DNA from: Streptomyces changanensis
GTDB lineage: Bacteria; Actinomycetota; Actinomycetes; Streptomycetales; Streptomycetaceae
DNA: 64,000 nt
Assembly: GCF_024600715.1 (NCBI RefSeq)
Contig: NZ_CP102332.1
Coordinates: 1,922,001-1,986,000, forward strand
Reading direction: 5' to 3'
Within the stretch, counting starts at the first letter, position 1, and the number at the start of each line of letters is the position of its first letter. Shown piece by piece: positions 42,425 through 50,828 of the stretch. The notes beneath the pieces were generated by a model. The model was given only the letters and a program-made list of their open reading frames with translations, ran no database searches and was not told where the DNA came from. The position numbers and the translations under genes are program-made.

Positions 42425-43926
42425 CGACCACCGCGACCTCTTCCCCCCGGCCCGGCCGGATAGTCAGCGGCAGCGGACTGCCCGCGCTGCTCAGGGAGAG
42501 CCCCGACGCCGTCCCCTTCGTCCCGCGGACCCCGGCCCCCTGCTGCGTGCTGACGGTCGCTCAGCTGCGTGGGGAGCTGCTGCCGCGCTGGCGCGAGGGG
42601 GTGGAGCGGCAGGCCAAGGCGATGGTCCGGCGTTCCCGGAGCACCCTGGAGGTGCTGACCGGGGAGACCCTGTACGACCGGCTGGACGACCCGGCGCACC
42701 GGCGGGCCGCCCTGGTCGCCGAGCTGTTCCGCAACCACCAGATCAGCGCCAACGCGGGCCGCCTGGACTCCCGGGCGCTGCAGCGCCGCGTGGTGGAGGC
42801 GCTCGCGGAGTCGGAGCCGCTGCGCTTCGAACTCGCCTGGGGGCAGGCCAAGCGCACGGTCGGCGGGCTGAAGACGCACGGGCAGTGGGCCGACCTCGCC
42901 GAGGTGTACGCGGTGGGCCGGGTGCTCGCGCTCGTGCTGGCCGCCCGCGAGCTGGCCGAGGACGACCGGATCGGCATGACGGTGTACTCCGGCGGCAACC
43001 GGTTCGCCAAGGCCCTGTACGCCCGTCCGCAGGCGTTCGCGGAGTACGACGCGCAGCGGCAGCGCATCGCCGCGGCCCTGGTGGGCCCGGGCGTGGCGGA
43101 GTTCCTGGACTACGCGGCGGTGATGCGGTCGGACGCGGCGGAGGACGAGCGGCACGAGGAGCGGGTGGCCCGCCACCTGGCGGCGCTCACCGACGAGGAC
43201 GTCGCCGGGCAGATGCCGGTGATGCTGTTCAACGTCGACTGGCCGCAGGTGCTGCCGCTGGCCGCCGGCGGTGAGGCGCCGCACGGCGTGCCCATGGCGC
43301 CGCACGTCGCCGAGTGGCTGCGGGAGGCGCCCGAGGAGCGGGTACCGCTGCTGGTGCGGGCCGCGGTGACCTGCGCGGTCTCGCCCGCCGCCCAGGCCCG
43401 CTGGCTGGAGGTGTTCGGTGACCGGCCGGAGGTCCTGGAGGACGCCATCGCGTTCGTCCTCGCGGTGGGGCGGGCAGCGGCCGCCCGGTACACGGCCATC
43501 GCGCGGGCCGACCGGGACGCGCCCGGCCGGACCGCCGGTCCGCACACGGTGCGGCTGACCGTGCACGAGAAGACGGACCGGCCGGAGGTGCCGGCGGTGC
43601 TGACCCTCGGTGTCCGCGGCGGCGCCCAGCTCTCCCAGCACGTGGTCGCCCGGGTGTCCCCGGACGCGCCCGTGGCGTTCGCCTCGGTGGCGGAGACGCA
43701 GGTGCGGTCGCCCGAGGCCGCCCCGGTCCTCCTCACCGAAGCCGCCCCGGGCACCGCCGCCGACGGCACCGCCACGCCCGCCACCACCGCCGCCGGGGCC
43801 GACGCGGCCGCCGCGGACCTCTTCGACTGGCTCGTCCGCGAGGACCTGCCGCTGTGCTACGCCTCCGGGCCCGAGCAGGGCGTCCTCCGGGCGCTGGCCC
43901 AGGTCCTCGACCCCGACCACGGATGA
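42421..43926 (+). CDS. diverged DIT1/PvcA-like protein (copy 2)
   Basis: A 501-residue protein recognisable mainly by alignment to its neighbour: EPLRFELAWGQAKRTVGGLK matches EPVELVFPLFSRKPFSPVKN; IGMTVYSGGNRFAKAL matches FTVVADGHKYNRAC; FAEYDAQRQRI and FLDYAAVMR match the following helices; AAARYTAIARADRD with HTVRLTVHEKTDRP matches AACRYVAISLTDRD with RAVKLTIHGK. The Asp-Gly of the active-site loop is Gly-Gly (191-192), so the catalytic acid may be lost. The pair probably arose by an old tandem duplication and may work as a heteromer. It overlaps copy 1 and the aminotransferase by 4 bases each. Alone it would be called unknown. Confidence 0.62.
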   Translation: MTTTATSSPRPGRIVSGSGLPALLRESPDAVPFVPRTPAPCCVLTVAQLRGELLPRWREGVERQAKAMVRRSRSTLEVLTGETLYDRLDDPAHRRAALVAELFRNHQISANAGRLDSRALQRRVVEALAESEPLRFELAWGQAKRTVGGLKTHGQWADLAEVYAVGRVLALVLAARELAEDDRIGMTVYSGGNRFAKALYARPQAFAEYDAQRQRIAAALVGPGVAEFLDYAAVMRSDAAEDERHEERVARHLAALTDEDVAGQMPVMLFNVDWPQVLPLAAGGEAPHGVPMAPHVAEWLREAPEERVPLLVRAAVTCAVSPAAQARWLEVFGDRPEVLEDAIAFVLAVGRAAAARYTAIARADRDAPGRTAGPHTVRLTVHEKTDRPEVPAVLTLGVRGGAQLSQHVVARVSPDAPVAFASVAETQVRSPEAAPVLLTEAAPGTAADGTATPATTAAGADAAAADLFDWLVREDLPLCYASGPEQGVLRALAQVLDPDHG

Positions 43927-45251
43927 GCGCCATGACTCTGAGCACCACCAGCCCCGCCCGCCTCGCCGAGTTGCGGGAGGAGACCCGGGCCGCGTACGAC
44001 GCCCTCGTGGCCCGCGGGCTCGCCCTCGACCTGACCCGGGGCAAGCCGTCCCCGGCCCAGCTGGACCTCTCGACCCCGATGCTCGACCTGGGCGGGGCCG
44101 AACTGGGCCCGGCCGGCGCCGGCGCCGACCACCGCAACTACGGCGGCCTGGCGGGGCTCGTGGAGCTGCGCCGGATCTTCGCCGGCGTCCTGCGCGTCCC
44201 CGTCGAGCAGCTCCTCGCCCTCGGCAACTCCAGCCTGGCGCTGATGCACGACACGCTGGCGCACGCGGCGCTCTTCGGCGTCCCCGGCTCCGAGCGGCCC
44301 TGGTCGGCGGGGCGGACGGCGGTGCTCTGCCCGGTCCCGGGGTACGACCGCCACTTCGCGCTCTGCGAGAAGCTCGGGTTCGAGATGATCCCCGTCGCGA
44401 TGCGTGACGACGGACCGGACATGGACGCGGTGGAGCGGATCGCCGCCGCCGATCCGGAGGTGCGCGCCATCTGGTGCGTGCCCACCTACGCCAATCCGAC
44501 GGGCGCGGTCTACGGCGAGGAGACCGTGCGCCGGCTGGCGGCGCTCGACGCGGCGGCTCCGGACTTCCGGATCCTGTGGGACGACGCGTACGCGGTGCAC
44601 CACCTCACCGACGAGCCCGCGCAGGCGCCCGACGTCCTCGCCCGGTGCGCGGAGCACGGCCACCCGGACCGGCCGCTGGTCTACGGCTCCACCTCGAAGA
44701 TCACCTTCGCGGGCGCGGGCGTGGCGTTCTTCGGGGCGTCCCGCACGAACGTGGAGTGGCTGACCGGCCACCTCGCCCTGCGGACCATCGGCCCGGACAA
44801 GCTCAACCAGCTGCGGCACGCGCTGTTCCTGCGCGACGCCGACGGACTGCGCGCGCACATGGACGCCCACCGCGCCCTGCTGCGCCCCCGCTTCGACCTG
44901 GTGGGGCGGGTGCTGCGTGAGCGGCTCGGCGGTCTGGGCGTGGCCACCTGGTCGGAGCCCCGGGGCGGGTACTTCGTCAGCCTCGACGTGCCGGACGGCT
45001 GTGCGCGGCGCACGGTCGAGCTGGCCGCCGGGGCGGGCATCCGGCTGACGCCGGCGGGCGCGACCTTCCCGTACGGCACCGACCCCCGCGACCGGAACAT
45101 CCGGATCGCGCCGACCTATCCCGCCCTGGACGACCTGGAGCAGGCGATGGAGGGCCTCGCCGTCTGCGTCCTGCTGGCCGCGCTCGAACGGAACGCGGCG
45201 GCGCCGTCCAGGATCGTCCACGAAGACGAGCACGTCCCGCCCCCGGCGTGA
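43923..45251 (+). CDS. AspT-type class I aminotransferase (PF12897-like)
   Basis: A 442-residue PLP enzyme closely resembling corynebacterial AspT aspartate aminotransferases: DLTRGKPSPAQLD, RNYGGLAGLVELR, CPVPGYDRHFALCEKLGFEM, PTYANPTGAVYGEE, WDDAYAVHHLTDE, Lys259 (PLP Schiff base) in GSTSKITFAGAG and GPDKLNQLRHALFLRD. It exchanges amino groups between aspartate or a related amino acid and 2-oxoglutarate. ATG 43923 overlaps the previous stop by 4 bases, so it belongs to the cluster operon rather than to housekeeping metabolism; it may prepare or recycle the amino acid handled by the PvcA-like and Met-type enzymes. The C-terminus has a 15-residue extension. Confidence 0.85.
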   Translation: MSAMTLSTTSPARLAELREETRAAYDALVARGLALDLTRGKPSPAQLDLSTPMLDLGGAELGPAGAGADHRNYGGLAGLVELRRIFAGVLRVPVEQLLALGNSSLALMHDTLAHAALFGVPGSERPWSAGRTAVLCPVPGYDRHFALCEKLGFEMIPVAMRDDGPDMDAVERIAAADPEVRAIWCVPTYANPTGAVYGEETVRRLAALDAAAPDFRILWDDAYAVHHLTDEPAQAPDVLARCAEHGHPDRPLVYGSTSKITFAGAGVAFFGASRTNVEWLTGHLALRTIGPDKLNQLRHALFLRDADGLRAHMDAHRALLRPRFDLVGRVLRERLGGLGVATWSEPRGGYFVSLDVPDGCARRTVELAAGAGIRLTPAGATFPYGTDPRDRNIRIAPTYPALDDLEQAMEGLAVCVLLAALERNAAAPSRIVHEDEHVPPPA

Positions 45252-45292
45252 TGCTGGGGACCGGCCCAGACGACCGACAAAGGAGAGCCGAC

Positions 45293-46009
45293 ATGCTGAT
45301 GGAACGTCAGGAATTTCGCGACCAGCTCGAGAAGACGCTGCACGAGAAGCTCACCCTGAACCACCCGATGTTCGACATCCTCTTCGACGCCGAGAAGAGC
45401 GAGCTGCACACGCTGCAGAAGGTGGCGCTCCAGGGCTACCAGCTGACGAAGCACTTCCTGGACTACATAGAGACGCTCTTCTACTTCTGCCCGAAGGAGG
45501 GCCGCCACAAGCGCCGCCTGCTCTTCAACCTCTACGAGGAGGAGACGGGCCGCATCTCGAAGACGAAGAACCACGTCGAGCTGATGCAGGACTTCATCCG
45601 CGCCATCGGCATCGACGACGAGACCCGTGACGCCGAGACGGCCCTGCCGAACACGCAGGAGCTGATCGACTACCGCATGAAGGCGTGCAAGAACCCGGAG
45701 ACGTACCACATCGGTGCGGCCGCGGTGATGATCGCCAGCGAGGGCCAGAACCTGGAGACGCGCGGCGCCGAGGCCCGCGACAGCATCTTCAAGCGGGTGT
45801 ACGGCCTGAAGGACGAGGACCTGCTGTTCTTCTCCGTGCACCAGGCGGAGGACGTCCACCACGTCCGCCACGGCCTGGACCTGGTCTCCGACATCTGCAC
45901 CACGGAGAAGATGCAGGAGGAGGCGCTGTACGCCGTCTCCCACACCTGTGACCTCTTCTACAACATGTACGAGGGCGTCTACCAGGAGTACAAGGCCGGC
46001 CGGCTCTGA
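45293..46009 (+). CDS. heme-oxygenase-like diiron oxidase (CADD/HDO family)
   Basis: A 238-residue all-helical protein of the TenA/PqqC/CADD fold. All six expected metal ligands can be placed: Glu83 (NLYEEETG), His94 (KNHVELM), Glu150 (MIASEGQ), His183, Asp187 and His190 (SVHQAEDVHH); the H-x3-D-x2-H spacing and the other intervals match CADD as I recall it (E81, H88, E142, H174, D178, H181). Such enzymes use O2 for N-oxygenation, C-C cleavage or desaturation in natural-product pathways (UndA, BesC, SznF). ATG 45293 follows AAGGAGAG; the frame from 45248 lacks a ribosome site. It lies between the aminotransferase and the MetZ-like gene. Substrate unknown. Confidence 0.82.
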   Translation: MLMERQEFRDQLEKTLHEKLTLNHPMFDILFDAEKSELHTLQKVALQGYQLTKHFLDYIETLFYFCPKEGRHKRRLLFNLYEEETGRISKTKNHVELMQDFIRAIGIDDETRDAETALPNTQELIDYRMKACKNPETYHIGAAAVMIASEGQNLETRGAEARDSIFKRVYGLKDEDLLFFSVHQAEDVHHVRHGLDLVSDICTTEKMQEEALYAVSHTCDLFYNMYEGVYQEYKAGRL

Positions 46010-46032
46010 CCGCGGACGACGGAGGAGCAGGG

Positions 46033-47238
46033 ATGCCCGTGAAACAGCCGCCCGGGTCGTACTCCCTCGCCACGCACGCCGTGCGCGCGGGCCAGTACCA
46101 GGACCTGTCGGATCTCCACAGCGAGGGGCTCGCCCTCACGGCGAGCTACGTGTTCGCGGACGCCGAGGACGCCGCCGAGAAGTTCGCCGGCCGTCGGCCC
46201 GGGAACGTCTACATCCGGTTCAGCAACCCGACCACGGCCGCCTTCGAGGAGCGGATCGCGGCCATGGAGGGTGCCGACGCCGCGGTCGCGGTCGGCTCGG
46301 GGATGGCGGCGTACACGGCCGTGGCGCTCGGGCTGCTCTCGGCCGGGGACCACGTGGTCCTCGGCGACGGGATGTTCGGCACGACGCCCCGGTTCTTCCG
46401 CACGTACATGGAGAAGTTCGGGGTGTCCGTGTCCGTCGCGGACGTCCGGGACCTCGACCAGTGGCGGGACGCGGTCCGGGAGAACACCGCGATGTTCGTG
46501 CTGGAGACCCCGACCAACCCGATGATGCACGTCGCCGACCTGCGCGCGCTCTCCGCCCTGGCGGCCGAGCGGGACATCGTGCTGGTCGTCGACAACACCC
46601 TGTGCACGCCGGTCCTGCAGAATCCGCTGGCGCTCGGCGCCGACCTCGTCATCCACTCCGCCGCGAAGTACATCGACGGCCAGGGGCGGTGCGGGGGCGG
46701 CGTCGTCGCCGGGCGGGCGGACCTGCTCAAGCCGGTGTCGGAGGTGCTGCGCACCGCCGGCCCCAGCCCCAGCGCCTTCAACTCGTGGGTCTTCCTGAAG
46801 TCGCTGGAGACGCTCCCGATCCGGATGCGGGAGCACTCGCGCAACGCGACGCTCCTGGCGGAGTGGCTGGAGCAGCACCCGGCGGTGGAGGAGGTCTTCT
46901 ACACCGGCCTGGAGAAGCACCCGCAGCGCGAGCTGGTCGACGCGCAGCAGTCCGGCCACGGGGGGCTGGTCAGCTTCACCGTGCGCGGGGACCAGGGGGA
47001 CGCGTGGAACGTGGTCGACAGGCTGTCGCTCATCTCCCTCACCACGAACATCGGCGACACCAAGTCGATGGTCACCCACCCCGCGTCGACGACGCACGGC
47101 CGGATGTCGCTCTTCGAGAAGGAGCGCGCCGGCATCGCCCCCAACCTGCTGCGGATCTCGGTCGGCCTGGAGGACGTCTCCGACCTGATGGCCGACCTGG
47201 ACCAGGCGCTGCGCGCCGTCGACGCCCGGTCGTCGTGA
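46033..47238 (+). CDS. O-succinylhomoserine sulfhydrylase-like PLP enzyme (MetZ family)
   Basis: A 401-residue Cys/Met-metabolism PLP enzyme. Motifs: THAVRAGQYQDL, YIRFSNPTTAAFEERIAAMEG, GSGMAAYTAVALGLLSAGDHV, LETPTNPMMHVADL, VVDNTLCTPVLQNPLALGAD and Lys212 in HSAAKYIDGQGRCGGG. Closest to MetZ, which replaces the gamma-acyloxy group of O-acylhomoserine by a nucleophile; related enzymes in specialised clusters (such as BesB) catalyse other gamma-eliminations. Next to a MetA-like acyltransferase and a diiron oxidase, it more likely builds a gamma-substituted amino acid than supplies methionine. ATG 46033 follows GGAGGAG. It is separated by 23 bases from the oxidase. Confidence 0.88.
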   Translation: MPVKQPPGSYSLATHAVRAGQYQDLSDLHSEGLALTASYVFADAEDAAEKFAGRRPGNVYIRFSNPTTAAFEERIAAMEGADAAVAVGSGMAAYTAVALGLLSAGDHVVLGDGMFGTTPRFFRTYMEKFGVSVSVADVRDLDQWRDAVRENTAMFVLETPTNPMMHVADLRALSALAAERDIVLVVDNTLCTPVLQNPLALGADLVIHSAAKYIDGQGRCGGGVVAGRADLLKPVSEVLRTAGPSPSAFNSWVFLKSLETLPIRMREHSRNATLLAEWLEQHPAVEEVFYTGLEKHPQRELVDAQQSGHGGLVSFTVRGDQGDAWNVVDRLSLISLTTNIGDTKSMVTHPASTTHGRMSLFEKERAGIAPNLLRISVGLEDVSDLMADLDQALRAVDARSS

Positions 47239-47266
47239 CATGAACGTGAAGCCGAACGGGGGCACC

Positions 47267-48229
47267 ATGACCGACACACCCGACGTGACCGGCGGATTAC
47301 TGCGCATCGGGATCGTCGACCTCTTCTCACCCGCCCCGGAGAGCTGGGCGCGGTACATGTTCGCCACCGCCGTGGAGAGCGCGGCCGGCCGGCTCGGCCT
47401 GCCCGTGGAGGTCACGGCGTACGGGGCGGACATGACCCGCCCGACGGCGGACTGCGGGATCGCCTGGGAGGACCTGCCGTCGCTGGACGGGCTGATCGTC
47501 ACGGGCGGCGAGCCGCGCTACCGCGCGGTGGAGGCCGAACCGGCCCTCGCGGTGGTCGACCGGATCCTGGCCGAGACGGCGGGGAGGGTCGCGTCGACGG
47601 TGTACTCCTGCCAGTCGGCGCACGCGGCGCTGCACCTGCTGCACGGGCTGAGCCGCAGCCGCCTGCCGCACAAGCGGCAGGGCGTCTACACCCACCGCGT
47701 GCGCGCCCGCGGCCCGCTCACGGCCGGTCTGCCGGACACCGTGCGCGTGCCGCACTCGCGGTGGAACACCATGCCGACCGAGGAGCTGCGGCGCGTGGGC
47801 GTCACCGTCGCGCTGGAGACCGAGGACGGCGCCTGGTCCCTGGCGACCGGTGACGACGGGCTGCGGCACGTCTTCTGCCAGGGCCACCCCGAGTACCTGC
47901 GGGAGACGCTGCTCAGCGAGTACCGGCGCGACCTGCGCCGGTACGCCGGGGGCGAGGCCGACCACGTGCCGGACCTGCCGCGGGACTACCTGACGGCGGA
48001 CGCCGAGGACACGCTCCTCGCGTACGCCGAGAAGCTCCGGGAGCAGCGCGACCCCGAGCTGCTCAAGAGCTTCCCCGACCGGGCCGCCGCCGAGGGGATC
48101 GAGGACGGCTGGCTGGCGGACTCACGGGCCTTCTTCACCGACTGGGTGCGGGCCCTGAACGATTCGAGAGAGCGGAGTGGGCACCAGCGTGTTGACATGG
48201 CACTGGCCCGTCGACGTACGGGCGCATGA
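47267..48229 (+). CDS. homoserine O-acyltransferase, MetA family
   Basis: A 320-residue enzyme with a class I glutamine-amidotransferase-like fold, as in MetA: GLIVTGGEPRYRAVE, nucleophile Cys115 in YSCQSAHAAL, VRVPHSRWNTMP and the His207-x-Glu209 pair in FCQGHPEYLRETLLSEYRRD. It acylates homoserine with succinyl- or acetyl-CoA, the activation needed by the MetZ-like neighbour. ATG 47267 follows GGGGGC; ATG 47240 overlaps no ribosome site and is disfavoured. Streptomyces usually make methionine with MetX, so a MetA-type gene inside this operon points to a pathway-specific role. The C-terminal 53 bases overlap the GNAT gene. Confidence 0.87.
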   Translation: MTDTPDVTGGLLRIGIVDLFSPAPESWARYMFATAVESAAGRLGLPVEVTAYGADMTRPTADCGIAWEDLPSLDGLIVTGGEPRYRAVEAEPALAVVDRILAETAGRVASTVYSCQSAHAALHLLHGLSRSRLPHKRQGVYTHRVRARGPLTAGLPDTVRVPHSRWNTMPTEELRRVGVTVALETEDGAWSLATGDDGLRHVFCQGHPEYLRETLLSEYRRDLRRYAGGEADHVPDLPRDYLTADAEDTLLAYAEKLREQRDPELLKSFPDRAAAEGIEDGWLADSRAFFTDWVRALNDSRERSGHQRVDMALARRRTGA

Positions 48230-48758
48230 GAAGGACCTCGCCAGGATGCTCGCGGCGAGCGCCGCGGACGACGGGATCCTCGGTTACGCCGAGACCCCCT
48301 CGGAGGCCCAGCAGGCGGGGTTCGTCGACGGGGTCGAGCAGCTCGTCTCCGGCGGCGGCGGTCACCTCCTGATCGGCGAGGACGGGGAGGGGGTGGCGGC
48401 GATGTGCGTGATGAAGACCAACGGCATGCCCAACTGCCGCCACCTGGCCGAGGTGATGAAGGCGTACCTGGAGCCCCGGGTGCGCGGCACGTCGGCCGTC
48501 TACCAGCTGGTCGAGCAGGTCTGCGCCAAGGCGACGGAGGTGGGCGTCGAGACGCTCACCATCGACGTCCGGGAGGACTCCAAGGCGCACCGGGTGTGGT
48601 CGCGCTTCGGCTTCACCTCCTACGGCGTCCTCGACGACTACGCGCGCGTGGACGGGACGTCGTACCGCGGCCACTACATGCGCCACGGCGTCCGTGAACT
48701 GGCGGCCTCCGTGGCCGAGCGGACCCGGGCGCGGTCCGGCGGGGCGGCCGGGAGCTGA
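48177..48758 (+). CDS. GNAT-family N-acetyltransferase
   Basis: A 193-residue acetyl-CoA-dependent acyltransferase. The core has GHLLIGEDGEGVAAMCVM (strands 3-4), a central VRGTSAVYQLVEQVCAKATE region where the acetyl-CoA loop is expected and VETLTIDVREDSKAHRVWSRFGFTSYG (the C-terminal strand-helix of GNAT). It starts at GTG 48177 within the end of the MetA-like gene (53-base overlap), implying tight coupling. It may acetylate the product or an intermediate, for example as self-protection, or act as a tailoring step. The N-terminal 30 residues are not recognised. Confidence 0.8.
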   Translation: MGTSVLTWHWPVDVRAHEKDLARMLAASAADDGILGYAETPSEAQQAGFVDGVEQLVSGGGGHLLIGEDGEGVAAMCVMKTNGMPNCRHLAEVMKAYLEPRVRGTSAVYQLVEQVCAKATEVGVETLTIDVREDSKAHRVWSRFGFTSYGVLDDYARVDGTSYRGHYMRHGVRELAASVAERTRARSGGAAGS

Positions 48759-48887
48759 CTTTGCGTCAGTTCACCCGTCCACCGGCCGGAACGGACGGGG
48801 CGCGCGGCATCTGACCGCGTACATTCACAACCCAACCCACCGCACCACGGGCCCGGGACGCCGGCCACGACACAGGCAGGGAGAGAC

Positions 48888-50273
48888 ATGCCGCCCTTCG
48901 AGGAAGAGACCAGTACGCGCACGCCCGAACCGCCCCCGCCCGGCGGGTCCTCGGCGGCCGGGGCGTCCCGGCACGGGCGGACCCTGCTGTTCGTCGCCGT
49001 GGCCCTGGGCTTCGTCATCGCGCTGCTGTCCTCGTCGATCAAGAACACGCTCACGGCGTTCTACGTCTCCATGACGGAGGACTTCGACGTGTCGCGCGGC
49101 ACGTTCGCGATCGCCCCGTCCGCGTTCATGCTGACGTACGCGGTGGCGTCGCCGGTGATGGGCTTCGTCGCCGACCGGTTCGGCGCGCGCAAGTCCCTCG
49201 CCGGCGGCCTCGTCCTCGGCGGCGTGCTCTTCCTGGCGGGCGGCTTCACCCAGTCGTTCGCCGTCTTCACGGTGGTCTACGGGGTGGGCCTGGCGATCTC
49301 GTACACGGCGATCTCGTACGTGCCGCTGGGCGTCCTCGTCGACGAGCTGTTCCCCCCGCACCGCCGGGGCGTCACCTACGCGATCCTCATGAACGGCACC
49401 GCCGTCGGCTTCGTGGCGCTGCTGCCCCTGTGGATCCAGCTGGACGAGGGGACGGTCTGGCGGTCGGTCTTCCGCTGGCTGGGCGTGGTCCTGCTGGTCG
49501 TCACCGTCGTCGCGCTGCTCGTCCTGCCCAAGGAGGGCGGCTCGGCCGGCGTCCCGGCGCAGGAGGGCGCGGCCCCGCAGCGCAAGTCCAGCCAGGGCAT
49601 GCTCTCCGAGGTGCTCGGCTCGCGGGTCTTCTGGACGATCAGCCTCGCCTTCTTCGGCTGCGGCGTGACGATGGCCTTCGTCGACGTCCACCTGGTGGCC
49701 CACCTGGACCACATCGGCCTGGGCGCGAACGTCGCGAGCACCACGGTGGCGCTGCTCGGCGCCGCCGAGATCGTGGGCGCGCTCATCGCCGGCTACTACT
49801 GCGACCGCGGCCACGGCGTCAAGGTGCTCGTCCTCAGCTACCTGGTGCGCGCGCTGTCCCTGGTCATCCTCATGGCGGCGCCCACGGCGCTCGCCGCCAA
49901 CGTCTTCGGGCTGCTCTTCGGCATCACCTACCTGGGCACCGTGGTGGCCAGCTCGATGTACCTGATCAACTCCCTGGACGCCCGCGCCAAGGGCCTCGCG
50001 CTCGGCCTCATGTGGTTCATCCACCAGATCGGCGCGTTCATCGCGAGCGAGGGCGGCGGCATCAGCTACGACACGCTCCGGTCGTACGACCCGGTGGTCG
50101 TCTTCTCGGCGGCCATCGCGCTCGTCTCCACCGTCATCATCGCGGTGTGGCTGCCGCGCGTCCTGCGCGCCGCCGCCGCCCCGGCCCCCGACGGGAAGAC
50201 CGCGGACGCGCAAGCCGCCGAAGGGAAGACCGCCGACGGCAAGGCGGTCGACGCGGGAGCCGCCGAGCGCTGA
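48888..50273 (+). CDS. MFS transporter (MCT/OFA-like)
   Basis: A 461-residue major facilitator with 12 hydrophobic segments. It has the A motif variant MGFVADRFGARKSLAGG after helix 2 and a DRGHGVKVLVLSYLVRAL counterpart after helix 8. ATG 48888 follows GGGAGAGAC. It is the last gene of the co-directional run 39518-50273, 129 bases after the GNAT gene, and is the second exporter candidate of the cluster. The hydrophilic C-terminal tail contains the imperfect repeat DGKTADAQAAEGKTADGKAV. Substrate class cannot be read from the sequence. Confidence 0.9.
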   Translation: MPPFEEETSTRTPEPPPPGGSSAAGASRHGRTLLFVAVALGFVIALLSSSIKNTLTAFYVSMTEDFDVSRGTFAIAPSAFMLTYAVASPVMGFVADRFGARKSLAGGLVLGGVLFLAGGFTQSFAVFTVVYGVGLAISYTAISYVPLGVLVDELFPPHRRGVTYAILMNGTAVGFVALLPLWIQLDEGTVWRSVFRWLGVVLLVVTVVALLVLPKEGGSAGVPAQEGAAPQRKSSQGMLSEVLGSRVFWTISLAFFGCGVTMAFVDVHLVAHLDHIGLGANVASTTVALLGAAEIVGALIAGYYCDRGHGVKVLVLSYLVRALSLVILMAAPTALAANVFGLLFGITYLGTVVASSMYLINSLDARAKGLALGLMWFIHQIGAFIASEGGGISYDTLRSYDPVVVFSAAIALVSTVIIAVWLPRVLRAAAAPAPDGKTADAQAAEGKTADGKAVDAGAAER

Positions 50274-50283
50274 CCGGCGCCGG

Positions 50284-50478
50284 TCACATCCCGTGGCCGT
50301 GCCCGTCCAGCTCCCTGCGCTCCCCCTGCTCGACCCCGGTCTCCGCCCCGGCGGGGCGGAGACCGGGCGCCACCACCCCGGCCAGCACGCCGACGTAATA
50401 CGCCCAGAAGAACAACAGCACGAGCAGCGCGACGAAGCCGAACAACTGCCGCGGCGGAGCCCACCGGGAACTCGCCAT
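50284..50478 (-). CDS. small single-pass membrane protein
   Basis: A 64-residue protein with one strongly hydrophobic helix (residues 12-38, LFGFVALLVLLFFWAYYVGV and on) after a short basic N-terminus, and a polar tail ending HGHGM. A convincing GGGGGAGAG ribosome site sits directly before ATG 50478, and a -10-like TAGTAT lies on the minus strand at 50533-50528. It converges on the MFS gene with only 10 bases between stops. Function unknown; not obviously part of the cluster. Confidence 0.65.
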   Translation of the reverse strand: MASSRWAPPRQLFGFVALLVLLFFWAYYVGVLAGVVAPGLRPAGAETGVEQGERRELDGHGHGM

Positions 50479-50828
50479 CTCTCTCCCCCTCGAAGTCCCG
50501 CAGCCGGGAAAAGGTCTCGGTAACGCGATACTAGGCGGGCCGCCGTCGCCCGGGGAACAGCGCCCGGCCCATTCCCGGCCCCCGCGCCGAGACCCGCCCG
50601 ACCCCGCTCCCGGCCGTATACAAAGCCTCCGGAAAATTCATCGGACCGCGGGAACCGGAGCCCACCCCCAGCCGACCAACATCCCGTCGACCTACGGTCG
50701 GTGGACCGCCCGATCCCCTTCTCACCATGCGGATCACGGTTGACGCCGGCGGCGACGGGTACGGTACGGTGACGCGCAGTCGCGCATCAATCACCGGCCT
50801 TGACACTTCGGGGGAGGGAGCGGGCCGC
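50479..50828. other. 350-base divergent gap before the STAND regulator
   Basis: It contains the promoter of the small membrane gene (minus strand), a relatively AT-rich patch (about 50612-50645, GTATACAAAGCC and GAAAATTCAT) and, before the regulator, TTGACA at 50799-50804 and a GGGGGAGGGAG ribosome site. No further gene is supported; the open frame back to 50727 is treated as non-coding. Confidence 0.5.
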
